DNA of 64,000 bases. Origin: Stentor coeruleus (lineage: Eukaryota > Ciliophora > Heterotrichea > Heterotrichida > Stentoridae). Position 1 is the stretch's first letter. Every line of letters begins with the position of its first letter. A model generated the notes under the pieces. It was not told the origin of the DNA. It ran no database searches and was given only the letters and a program-made list of their open reading frames with translations. The DNA lies in NCBI GenBank assembly GCA_001970955.1, contig MPUH01000013.1:1-64000 (forward strand). Direction: 5' to 3'. A program made the position numbers and the translations under genes. Shown here piece after piece: positions 32,310 to 41,324 of this stretch.

Positions 32310-33327
32310 CTAATAATAAACTTTTGCTACTCCAACCTTTTCAGTCACAGGCTTGTCATATTTTTGTCGTTTCGTGTCTTCTTTCCACTCGAAAAATTGT
32401 TTCGGAGTGTTTGACACAGTGAGATTGTATTTTTGTACCTCATCTTTAGTCCTGATATCATGTCTAAAGTCTCCATAAGAATAAATACTTTTTTGCGCAG
32501 GACCTTCTTCAGCAAGAATCATTCGCTTTTGTTCTTGTCTTAAAAAAGGTGGGGGTTTAACATTTCTAAGGTTTGATGGAGGAAGGCTTCCTGTTTCACG
32601 TTGCATCCAACTTGGTGCAAGATTTGACACATTTTGCATATCATGTTTCTGATTATCATTAAAAGGCCCATGTTTCCCAAGTCTATGTTTTCTATTTCTA
32701 GACNTCATGTTTCTGATTATCATTAAAAGGCCCATGTTTCCCAAGTCTATGTTTTCTATTTCTAGACTCTGAATTAACATAAATCCATCCAGTAATTTTG
32801 CTTACAAGAGTTAAAGTTGGGTCATTTGGTTTCGAAAAAGTATCATTAGAAACTTTAAACCAATCAGGTGTCGGTTCAGATACTTTAAAAGAATCTTGGC
32901 CTTTAACAGTAGCAGGCTTTGGTCTTGTCATATACACCCAATCTTCAGTTAATGGTATTGATGCATTTTCCCCACTTCTAGCTGAAAATTCTCCTGACCT
33001 AACTGTTTTCGATGGGTTTGTATAAGGTCCTGTAGCATTACTATATAAAATTTACACTGCATATTCTCTATTATGAACCTGTCTTACTGATGCTAAAGAT
33101 GTTATTCCTGGATTGAATTTTTCTGTTAAAGAACTTCCTCGAAGTGGTTTTGGTTTTATGTCTATATCAGTTGGATCTCGAGGATTTCTTTTAAGAATTG
33201 AAGCTGCTTGACCTGGCTCAGCTGAATGCTTAGTAAAAGGTGCAGGGGATGGGATTTTTAAAGCTTCGCCAAGGGTGTAGAATTTTAAGTCTACTTCATT
33301 GCGAGGTTTTGGTGGAATAGGTATCAT
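32310..33327 (-). CDS. Unknown proline-rich protein (one 15-nt intron, one assembly duplication)
   Basis: Splicing 33041-33055 and collapsing the duplication at 32641-32767 gives one frame of 312 residues. The protein is polar, rich in Pro, Lys, Arg and Asn, with no predicted membrane segment and little regular structure. It starts MIPIPPKPRNEV and contains FYTLGEAL, DPTDIDIKPKP, GWIYVN and APSWMQRETG, and ends VGVAKVYY. Conserved-looking aromatic and proline spots with extended structure recall microtubule-inner or other axonemal proteins, but I cannot name a family. The intron is supported because it restores the frame exactly (GT joined to T, giving Val). Confidence 0.78.
32641..32767. repeat. 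Duplicated 63-bp block around a single N
   Basis: Identical copies 32641-32703 and 32705-32767 flank N at 32704. The period of 64 breaks the host reading frame. Collapsing one copy plus the N restores it, so this is very probably an unmerged contig overlap. Confidence 0.93.
33041..33055 (-). other. 15-nt intron in the proline-rich gene
   Basis: On the coding strand GTAAATTTTATATAG. It interrupts a valine codon (GT|T), and retention gives an immediate stop. Confidence 0.9.
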
Positions 33328-34108
33328 TTATATATATTAGTTATAAGTTATTGGAGAATTATGGAGGTTTGAATTTGTTGGAAATATTGGGAATTATTTT
33401 TGAGAGTTTTGAAGTTGGTAAAGAGAGATTATGAAGATTGTTTTGAGATGGATATATGAGAAAAGAAGATTTTAAGTTTATGATTGAGGAGTTTGGGCTG
33501 TTTGGTGAGAGAAATGTTTTGGCTTTTTTAAATAATTGGTTTATAGGATTTTTATATACTTTTAACTAATTTGTAATAGAATATTTAGAAATAATATAGT
33601 TGTTGCATGAAGTTTATCTATATTTTGTGAGCGGTTGTCTCTAGTGTATTTTTTTTCATTAATTTTTCTATAAATTTTCTTTCTTGTTTGCTTAGATATG
33701 CCGCTGCACTCCAATAATTTAAAGTTAAAACTAAAAGTCAAAAACAAAGGCAAAAGACACATGGACAAAAAAATAAAAAGTAAAAATATTATAAAAATGT
33801 AGAGTATCAAAAATTAACATCAATTAAAATATACTATTGTAGTTCATAAGTGATATTTTTGAGAAATGCATATAAACTCATTAACATCATCGCTTTATTA
33901 ATCCACACATACAAATCTCATAGTTCATATCATACAATTGATACCAATTTGTATTCTTCTGCGCAATCTGTTTTTACCACAAATTTCCTAATAAAATCCA
34001 ATACTTTCTCCATAAAATAAAAAATCTAATCCTTCCCTAAACAAAATCTCCATTCACCCTACAACAAACTTTTACATTAAATTTAACTTATAAATGCAAT
34101 ATAAATAA
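33328..34108. other. Divergent intergenic region
   Basis: Between two divergent genes. G/T-rich on the + strand to about 33600, AT-rich in the middle, then A/C-rich to 34108. A hydrophobic 82-codon frame at 33562-33810 lacks an ATG start and is not accepted. Confidence 0.6.
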
Positions 34109-34987
34109 ATGGATTTTTTCAAAGAACTAACTCAAGATCTTATAGTCCGTGATTACTTAAAAGAGTTTCCAGAAACTGATTGGAAAGAAGCCCTTAAAAA
34201 AACCCTTCTTTACGGTATCCACTCATTAAAAGCATTAGGAAACCTTGGTCTCACCTCACCGAAATTGGAAAAAATCCCAGCACTACATACTGAGCTTTCC
34301 GACATGAAAAAAACCGTAGCCGTTATAGAAGCAAACCTTTCCGGCATCCTAAATGAAGCCGAAGAAAGCAGAGAAAACAAGAAAAAAACTGAAAACTCTA
34401 AAGAAAACACTTTAAAACAAAGAACACCTCGAGGAATAAGCCAAAAAAGCCTCAAAGATAAAACTAAAATATGTCAATCCGCTATACTAAGAGGTAACAG
34501 TAAAGATCACATAAAACAGCCACCTTTTAAACTAACGGGTAAAGAAAAACCTGAAGTTCAAAGAAAAATCCCAAAATATCTACAGAATATTGACTCCAAA
34601 ATTAAAGAAGATGTGCAGAAAACAAGAAAAAATGTTTTAGAGTTAAATAATATGACTGAAAAAAGAACTAAGGAGCAAGAGATAAAAATTAATGATCTGA
34701 GAAATCAGGATAGGAATAATAAGAAGGATATGGTTAATGATAGAAATGATGAAGGTTCTGANGATCTGAGAAATCAGGATAGGAATAATAAGAAGGATAT
34801 GGTTAATGATAGAAATGATGAAGGTTCTGATAGTTCGTTTTCTGAGTTCAAAGTTCCTGAGAATGTGAAGGAATTTTATCAGAAGGAGTTTTCTAAATTA
34901 TTACCTTTTACTACAACAGAAAGAAGCAGGGGTCTTCGGGGGAATGTGATAGTTTTTGCTTCTAGCCCTAGTGATTCAGATTCATAA
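34109..34987 (+). CDS. Unknown charged helical protein
   Basis: This is 292 residues as read, or 269 after collapsing the duplicated block at 34694-34830. An N-terminal helical part (about 1-90) starts MDFFKELTQDLIVRDYL and includes DWKEALKKTLLYGI. A Lys/Glu/Arg-rich coil follows, then a short end with FYQKEFSKLLPF. There is no membrane segment or known catalytic motif. I do not recognise the family. Confidence 0.75.
   Translation: MDFFKELTQDLIVRDYLKEFPETDWKEALKKTLLYGIHSLKALGNLGLTSPKLEKIPALHTELSDMKKTVAVIEANLSGILNEAEESRENKKKTENSKENTLKQRTPRGISQKSLKDKTKICQSAILRGNSKDHIKQPPFKLTGKEKPEVQRKIPKYLQNIDSKIKEDVQKTRKNVLELNNMTEKRTKEQEIKINDLRNQDRNNKKDMVNDRNDEGSXDLRNQDRNNKKDMVNDRNDEGSDSSFSEFKVPENVKEFYQKEFSKLLPFTTTERSRGLRGNVIVFASSPSDSDS
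34694..34830. repeat. Duplicated 68-bp block around a single N
   Basis: Identical copies 34694-34761 and 34763-34830 flank N at 34762. The period of 69 keeps the frame, so the gene looks intact but carries 23 extra residues. Confidence 0.93.
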
Positions 34988-35301
34988 TTAGGGTTATTGG
35001 GAAATTATTAGTGTATTTATGATGAGAATGATTTTTTTATTGTAGAAAAGATATTGAGTGATAGTATATTTATATATAAGAAGGATAATAATTATTGATA
35101 TTATAGATAAGAATATGATATATGCTACATGCATTAAGGTAAGTTTTTATAATATTTATATATTTTTGTGCTTCCTTAGCTTTAGTATTTGAATTGATTT
35201 ACAACTTTGATTGAAACCCTAGTATTTCAAAATATTTAATATATATGAAAAACTATTATAAAATCTTATATCTCTCATAAATATCTTGATTAAACCATAC
35301 C
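34988..35301. other. Intergenic spacer
   Basis: G/T-rich 3' flank followed by AT-rich sequence. No gene seen. Confidence 0.5.
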
Positions 35302-35890
35302 TTGGATAAGCATCACGAAATATTGCATGAACCCCGCCATTTTCAAGTTTATAATTCTAGAATGACAGATACAGAGAATGCCTTAGTTGATAATATCAAG
35401 AAAAAAAGAGAAAATTCATACTATTATGCTCATGCACCTAGAAGCTTTGACAGAATTGAAGAAGCTAAGGTCTTTGAAGGCATAAAAAAAGTTCAAATTC
35501 TTAATGCAACTGTATAAAAATTATGATAAAATGATAGAAGGTAAACCAAAACTTATCCAAAGACAGGAATCTGTTAGTGAAGTAACTTCTGTAATAAATC
35601 TTCGGAATTACTCATGGGAGATGGTTAAGATAAAATAACAACCTTAATCCTAATTTTCATATTAAAAAACTCTATATAAAATAAAAATCACAATCTATGT
35701 TCAATTTTAAGAAGATATCGATGAAAATCGAGTGACATGCAACTTGAAAGCAAAAAATCTAACTATGACCTACACACCAAATGATACTGAAGCACGAAGT
35801 CTAATCTTTAAAAAACTCTATAAAAAATCACCCGATGAATCAGGATTCCGTATAAGTAAAAACAAAATCATCATAAATTTGAAAAAATAA
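35302..35890 (+). pseudogene. Broken CS-domain-like gene
   Basis: Three coding-like pieces lie in order but in three different frames. Piece 1 (about 35302-35517, first ATG at 35362) contains RSFDRIEEAKVFEGIKK. Piece 2 (about 35508-35639) contains VINLRNYSWEMVKIK. Piece 3 (about 35712-35890) contains VTCNLKAKNLTMTY and FRISKNKIIINLKK. Pieces 2 and 3 look like the first and last strands of a CS domain, as in CacyBP or NudC-type co-chaperones; the middle strands are missing. No intron of the local 15-16 nt type joins the pieces. It is most likely a decayed host gene, less likely a gene with sequencing errors. Confidence 0.5.
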
Positions 35891-36145
35891 GCATCCGGTA
35901 GTTGGCAAAAACTTAAAGATAATTAAAAACACTAGGATTTTAAAAATAATATCTTCGGTAAGCCAAATTTTATCTTGAATTTTCTTAGTTACTATATTAA
36001 ACATTCTTTTTTTCTTATTTTGAATTTATCTGAAACTGATTTTTCAAAACTATATATGCTTTATTCATACAAATCTTAGGTTTATGTATTTGAAAATTAT
36101 CCACAGATTATTACTTTAAAATTACCTAATGTGGTTGGTTTATAA

Positions 36146-36712
36146 ATGTCACTAACAACAGGATTTGTATCGATAGTCAATACAAGATTAGGAATTAACA
36201 CCATGAATCATCATGAAAGTCAAGCTTTAGAATATTTCTCTCTGCCCAAGCCACTTCCGATGCGTCTTGAAAGCTTTATAGAGCATTTTCTATACCAACT
36301 GAATCTTCCTGAAGAGATAGTAGGATATGCGTTTCCTATAGTAGAAAAGTTTTTTGATCATATCACACAGTATAATGTACACAAAATCGTCTTTACAGCA
36401 CTAGTTCTAATATACAAGTTTTTCACTGACTTGCCAGTAAAAAATAGTCACCTCGAAAAAATTGGCCTACTTAAAGCAGGAGAACTAAGAAAATTAGAAT
36501 TAAGTATTATAAAGGAAATAGACTGGAAAATTGAATATAAAAATATTGAACCTATTATAGAAAGATTGCTTGAAGCGGGGAAAATTAAAGATATTCAAAT
36601 TGATGAAATAGACAATTTTGAAGTGTTTGAAGACAATGAAACTGATTTCACAGAATATGGAAGTAATTCTAGCTTCTCAGAATTGAGTGCATTTTTTTAT
36701 GAGCTAAAGTAA
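36146..36712 (+). CDS. PHO80/cyclin-P-type cyclin
   Basis: This 188-residue protein carries one cyclin box (about 40-135). The diagnostic stretch is VHKIVFTALVLIYKFFTD followed by NSHLEKIGLLKAGELRKLE and DWKIEY, the PHO80-like pattern of P/U-type cyclins. Such cyclins bind PHO85/CDK5-type kinases and often report nutrient status. The acidic C-terminal tail (about 155-188) is not conserved in the family. A PSTAIRE kinase lies 7 kb away, but nothing shows the two are partners. Confidence 0.85.
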   Translation: MSLTTGFVSIVNTRLGINTMNHHESQALEYFSLPKPLPMRLESFIEHFLYQLNLPEEIVGYAFPIVEKFFDHITQYNVHKIVFTALVLIYKFFTDLPVKNSHLEKIGLLKAGELRKLELSIIKEIDWKIEYKNIEPIIERLLEAGKIKDIQIDEIDNFEVFEDNETDFTEYGSNSSFSELSAFFYELK

Positions 36713-37479
36713 TTTGTAAATTATAATTAATGATATGCCTAAATATGTAACGCTACTAATTATGTTTGTATAGAGGATGTAGTAAAAAAAGTGCAAGAAA
36801 ATTTATAGTTTTAGCATAAGTCGATATTTTAGTTTGTGGGATTTTATAATTAAAGGGTTTTAAGAGAACATATTACTTTTTTAGCATAAACTTAGAAGAA
36901 TATGAAAATCCTAATATGATTTTAGTTGTGAGGGATTAATAGTTAAAATTATGGCTTTTATTAAGTTTAAGAGATACGCATTTTGACTAAATTCTGCTTG
37001 AGGATGAATAATTTATATATAGTAACTGATATTGGCTTTTTTCATTTACAATTTGAATTTGTATAATTTAGATATATGCAATCATGTAGTTTCTGAAATT
37101 AGGAAGAGTATTTTAAATGATTCGATAATATATGATTTTTAAGGTTAACTCAGTATCAGAATTCTGTTCAGTTTAGGCCTGTGACAAGATAATAATAAAA
37201 GTATCATATAATTGCCAATTTCTATAAAGATTCCATATCTTCTTGGAAAAGTATATATCTCGCTATTAATATTCATCGTAAAAATCAATTATACACATCA
37301 TATCCTTTAAATCAAAAAATAAAATCATCTTATTCTCATCATATCCAAAATATTTCTTTTGTATAACCCTTCCAAAAAAAAATAATCTAAAAGCTTATCT
37401 AAACAAGAACTAAACAAAAAATCTAAACACGCAGAGCATATATAAAAATATATTCCCATATTAAATCATATAAAAAAAG
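36713..37479. other. Spacer before tRNA-Ile
   Basis: G/T-rich to about 37180, then AT-rich up to the tRNA. No gene seen. Confidence 0.55.
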
Positions 37480-37552
37480 TGCTCCAAGTGAGGATCGAAC
37501 TCACGACCTTTGGCTCATAAGACCAATGCTCTGCCTACTGAGCTACTGGAGC
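37480..37552 (-). tRNA. tRNA-Ile(UAU)
   Basis: The acceptor stem GCTCCAG/TTGGAGC closes with one G-U pair, with discriminator A. The anticodon stem TTGGT/GCCAA closes the loop CTTATGA, giving anticodon UAU, which reads AUA. The T arm is GTGAG-TTCGATC-CTCAC. No intron is present. Confidence 0.95.
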
Positions 37553-38229
37553 TTCTTAATTATACTCATGTCAAATCTAATATATAATCATCTTTCTAAG
37601 TATTTTAGTCAATTTATCAAAATTGTATCAATTTTCCTTAGTTTTTTATGTATTTTATTATAAAAAACTATTAAAGCTTAATGAAGATTATTTATATTAG
37701 TTGTGTTTCTCAAAGAGTCTGGAGAATTTTTTCTTTAAGTTAAATTTGTAAGGGATATTTTTGTGGGATTTTGGCTTAGTAGAATTTTTATATTTTTGAT
37801 TTTGATAATTTTTTGTTTCTTGAAAATAGGATTTATAGACCTTTTGAAAATATGCGCTTTTCTTCTATAAATTGTTTGAAAATTCCTAGGTCAGTTGTTT
37901 GATTTAAATGAGTTTTAGGGTTTTTTAATTATGAATGGATTTTTATGCTTGTAAAAATATATTAATCTTATTTTCGATGAAGCTATTTTTTCTTTCTATT
38001 TTGTCTTTTTATCATTAGTTTCTCCATACAGAATTTCCTTTATTCTTTACAGTTTCTAAATTATCTCAAACAACTCAATGGAATATTTTTTAATACATTC
38101 ATAAATATATCCTAATTTTTCTAATCCATACCAAAATATTTTCAGCATTTCAACCTAATAAAAAATTTCTAACACCCTAACACCCATTCTTCTTGACCTA
38201 CACAAAAAAAAGTCACTAAAACATTCTAG
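37553..38229. other. Spacer between tRNA-Ile and EMC4
   Basis: AT-rich with C-rich sequence from about 38020, the 3' flank of the leftward EMC4 gene. It contains the telomere-like motif at 38169-38185. No gene seen. Confidence 0.55.
38169..38185. other. Telomere-like motif (CCCTAACA family)
   Basis: CTAACACCCTAACACCC is 17 nt of perfect CCCTAACA repeat, about 45 nt beyond the EMC4 stop. It is the longest such match I found in the window. Confidence 0.45.
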
Positions 38230-38706
38230 TTAAAAATAAAATCCAGTAGACACTTCTAAAGGATGTGAAATAGGGACAACAGAAATCCAGTCTTCAGCAT
38301 TCGTCGGTATCAAGCCCATAATAGAAAACTTATACAGCCCTGCAATCATAACAACCATATTCAAAGCACAATACTTAAGCTTAGGCACCAATAACGAAAC
38401 ACCTTCTCCCTCATAAGGGGCAAAAACCGAGTTCACCGTAAAAAAAGCTTTAACAGGTGTCCACATAGCCATACACGTAATAATAATCGAAATAATATTC
38501 AACCCGCTTCCACTCATGAAAAGCATCAAAAAAGTAGAAATCATGCTTTGAAAAGGTCTATTTGAAGCTTCCCAAGCTTTAGCTTGTTTCATTTCCTTCA
38601 AGTTTTTCTCTCTTTTTTTAGGCTCTTCACTGTCTGTAGCAGTAATTCTATAGCCAATTGGATCTGAACAGTTTTCTTTAGACCTATCAAGACTCAATAT
38701 CCACAT
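38230..38706 (-). CDS. EMC4: ER membrane protein complex subunit 4 (EMC4)
   Basis: This 158-residue protein matches EMC4/TMEM85. It has an N-terminal DPIGY motif (about 16-20), a lysine-rich helix leading to AKAWEASNRPF, a first membrane segment with MLFMSGSGLNIISI, a second around KAFFTVN, and a late segment with KLKYCALNMVVMIAGLYKFSIMGLIPTN before DWIS. EMC inserts tail-anchored and multipass proteins into the endoplasmic reticulum membrane. The length fits the family. It starts 13 nt after the stop of the acyl-carrier-like gene on the same strand, too close for a separate conventional promoter. Confidence 0.93.
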   Translation of the reverse strand: MWILSLDRSKENCSDPIGYRITATDSEEPKKREKNLKEMKQAKAWEASNRPFQSMISTFLMLFMSGSGLNIISIIITCMAMWTPVKAFFTVNSVFAPYEGEGVSLLVPKLKYCALNMVVMIAGLYKFSIMGLIPTNAEDWISVVPISHPLEVSTGFYF

Positions 38707-38719
38707 TTCTAACTATTAT

Positions 38720-39142
38720 CTAGTTAATAGGTTCTTTATTAAACTCAAGCTTAAAGTCCTCAGTTTGCTTGATATAATTAATAAAACTTTTAACTGATGT
38801 AAAACATAACAAAGCCTCTCCTGGAATTATGTATCCTAATTCATCTTCAATTCTAACCACTAGTTCTACAGAGTCCAGATGATCCAAGCCATGTTCAAAT
38901 AATAAAGAATTTGCAGTAAGTTTACTTTTGTTGGTTGTTCTGAAATAGTTACTAATAAGGTTCAGTACATATTTTTCAATTTCTTCTTCTTTACGTAAGA
39001 TGAGACTGTTTCTAGGGACGATGCTTCCACTTTTGTCGTGGATTAGGTTCAGCTCTTTTGATGGTTGGTCATTGTGAGGCCTTGCTGATGCTTGCATTAA
39101 GCTAGTTGACACACGCCTTAAGCACTGTGCTGCAAATAACAT
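38720..39142 (-). CDS. Mitochondrial acyl-carrier-like protein lacking the attachment serine
   Basis: This 140-residue protein has a basic, Ser/Arg-containing N-terminus that looks like a mitochondrial presequence (about 1-25). An acyl-carrier fold follows (about 52-132). The helix II motif, normally Asp-Ser-Leu with the phosphopantetheine serine, reads GLDHLDSVELVVRIED: the serine position is His88. The surrounding residues, including LDSVEL and the following IEDELG, are well conserved. It therefore probably cannot carry an acyl chain. Mitochondrial carrier proteins also act as structural subunits with LYR partners in complex I and Fe-S assembly; a purely structural role is an inference. Confidence 0.88.
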   Translation of the reverse strand: MLFAAQCLRRVSTSLMQASARPHNDQPSKELNLIHDKSGSIVPRNSLILRKEEEIEKYVLNLISNYFRTTNKSKLTANSLLFEHGLDHLDSVELVVRIEDELGYIIPGEALLCFTSVKSFINYIKQTEDFKLEFNKEPIN

Positions 39143-39357
39143 GATTATAAGTTGGATTTACCATATTAAAAAAGATTGAGAGTTTTAACTTTTAGTATTT
39201 GGAGAAATAGGTAAGAGAATTGATATAAAATATAAAGATGTAGAGATTGAGATTATGATTATGATTTAGATTAGGGTGTTATAAATTTACTGTATAAATG
39301 ATGGTTTTATGATTTTTATGACATTAACTGATAATAAATAATAAAATTCATTTCTCA

Positions 39358-41013
39358 CTATTTAATTATGCTAATCGAATTACTACTCTCACTCTCCTGC
39401 TTCCTGTCTGGTATCGACTGTGCCTGTTCTATCATTTTCTTCATCTGCTGTACTGATGGCATAAACTGAAACAACAACCTTCTCCTCCTAGACTTATCAT
39501 TCCTATTATCCGATACAAAAATCGGTTTATCTTCTTTCATTTCATTATAAATACACCTCATACATTCAATATAATGATTTTCCAATACAATCTGTCTTTG
39601 ATAAATCGACACATTCATCTGATAAATCATACTTTTTTTCCTTAATGATCTTCTAACTTCAAAAGCTTTACATTGATCCCAAAGTATTATTAATTTTCTT
39701 ATCCTCTCACTTTTAACTACAAGATACTTTCTATAAGCTTGTTGTATTTTTATTATACAATGAAAGAAATCTGTGAATTTAAAAGCGGGATTATATCTTA
39801 TTGCTGCTTTTCTTATAATATCTGTAAGCATTTTACCTGTATTTAATTGTATTAGTTTTTTTGTAGACTTGTAATAAAAGGTTATAAGTTTCATACCACG
39901 GAGAATTGAAATTTGGACTAGGCTTAATGTCATTGTTGTTCTTCTGTATGCTCGTTGAAGTGAACGGGCTTTAAGGTTTTTTGTTAGTTTTAAAGTGATT
40001 TCTTTACGTTTAGAAAAACGAAGGTTGTTGAATTGATATGCAGCTTTTAAGACAAAAAGGATTTGGATCCAAAGTAATGTTTGGGTTTTTTGAGTAGCTT
40101 CAGCTTCAAGACGCAGTTTTTCGACTTCTAATTGTTCAGCTCGTATTTTTTGCCTGTTTGCATATGTTAGAGCTTTTGATTTTTTTTCTTCAAGGAGATA
40201 TTTTTTCTTACGCAAAGCGAGTTCATGTCTGTTTGACCAGTTTATATTTTTTTGAGTAATATGATGTGGAGATATGACCCTTAAATTAATGTTTTGAACT
40301 GTAGTTTTTTTCCCTGTTTTACGTTTTTTCTTTGGCCCCACAGTAAATGGTTTTTCATCTTCTTCGTCGTTTGTTTTGATATTTTTTTTAAGGTTTTTTC
40401 GGTCTATCACACGATTTTTACCAAAGTATATAGAAATTGTGAATTTTGAGTGGGCAATAGCTCGAATACTTAAGTATATATTATTATTAGTAAAAATTGG
40501 GTCTGTACTTTTAAACTCGAAATGGTCTGTGTTAAAAACTTGATCATAATCAAATAAACTAGGTCTTGGGTTTAACATAGAAAGATATATTAGAACTTTA
40601 CCCTTAATTTGTTTTATAAGTACACGCAATGGACTTGGTTTAGATTTTACTGGAATTTTTATATAAGAATACGAACCTTCTTTAAGTGTACACTCAAATG
40701 TATCATTTTCATTAAGCATGCAATCCTTGTTTTGTACGTTTTTTGATGATGTTATATCATCTAATTTGCTTAATAGAGTACTAAAATCCCGATATTGTAA
40801 TACTGGCAATTTTTTAACCTCAGAAAGATTGTAAACATCTTCTGAAGATGTTAATAGCCTTGATGTTAATGAGCTTTGGATATTTTCATTAGCAGCGAAG
40901 TTGCTTATACCAAGGTTTGGACTTAAAGCTCGTGAGGTGTTAAAAGAACATGGTGAGTAGTCTTCTTTTAAATCTTGTAAACTAAGACTTTTAAGAATTG
41001 AATATTTGTTCAT
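39358..41013 (-). CDS. 551-residue paralogue B: beta domain plus IQ-like helices
   Basis: Same length and layout as the gene at 27518-29173. It starts MNKYS and has a Ser-rich head (1-70), then a beta domain (about 95-205) with SPLRVLIKQIKGKVLIYLS and IYLSIRAIAHSKFTISIYFGK. A Lys-rich linker (KKKRKTGKK) follows, then a long helix (about 265-320) and IQ-like basic helices (RSLQRAYRR; IIKIQQAYRKYLV). The end is FQFMPSVQQMKKMIEQAQ. Primary sequence is clearly diverged from paralogue A, so the duplication is old. Calmodulin binding is a reasonable guess from the IQ-like segments; the family itself I cannot name. Confidence 0.85.
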   Translation of the reverse strand: MNKYSILKSLSLQDLKEDYSPCSFNTSRALSPNLGISNFAANENIQSSLTSRLLTSSEDVYNLSEVKKLPVLQYRDFSTLLSKLDDITSSKNVQNKDCMLNENDTFECTLKEGSYSYIKIPVKSKPSPLRVLIKQIKGKVLIYLSMLNPRPSLFDYDQVFNTDHFEFKSTDPIFTNNNIYLSIRAIAHSKFTISIYFGKNRVIDRKNLKKNIKTNDEEDEKPFTVGPKKKRKTGKKTTVQNINLRVISPHHITQKNINWSNRHELALRKKKYLLEEKKSKALTYANRQKIRAEQLEVEKLRLEAEATQKTQTLLWIQILFVLKAAYQFNNLRFSKRKEITLKLTKNLKARSLQRAYRRTTMTLSLVQISILRGMKLITFYYKSTKKLIQLNTGKMLTDIIRKAAIRYNPAFKFTDFFHCIIKIQQAYRKYLVVKSERIRKLIILWDQCKAFEVRRSLRKKSMIYQMNVSIYQRQIVLENHYIECMRCIYNEMKEDKPIFVSDNRNDKSRRRRLLFQFMPSVQQMKKMIEQAQSIPDRKQESESSNSISIIK

Positions 41014-41324
41014 TAAATATTAATAAACTCTATTTAAAGTAAATAATAGCTATTGATAACTCTGCATATAGAAACTAGTTAGTAAAATATCAAATATTAA
41101 AAATAATCTGAGATTACCTTGGAAAATTATTTCACATAAACTGATAAGAAATAAAATGCCTATACATAGAAATATTATAAAAACAATTTTTAAAGTTAAC
41201 ATCAGGCGTCAAAATCAGTTTTTCCACAACTTTTTAACTTGAGTCTTATAGAAAATGGAACAAAAAATAGTTTCAAAGCAGTCAAGTGCGAAAAAGCCCG
41301 GGATTTTATACTATTTATTGGAGT

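Noticed and set aside
33562-33810. Hydrophobic 82-codon leftward frame
   Set aside because: No ATG at its start and a stop just upstream; the hydrophobicity follows from T-rich sequence.
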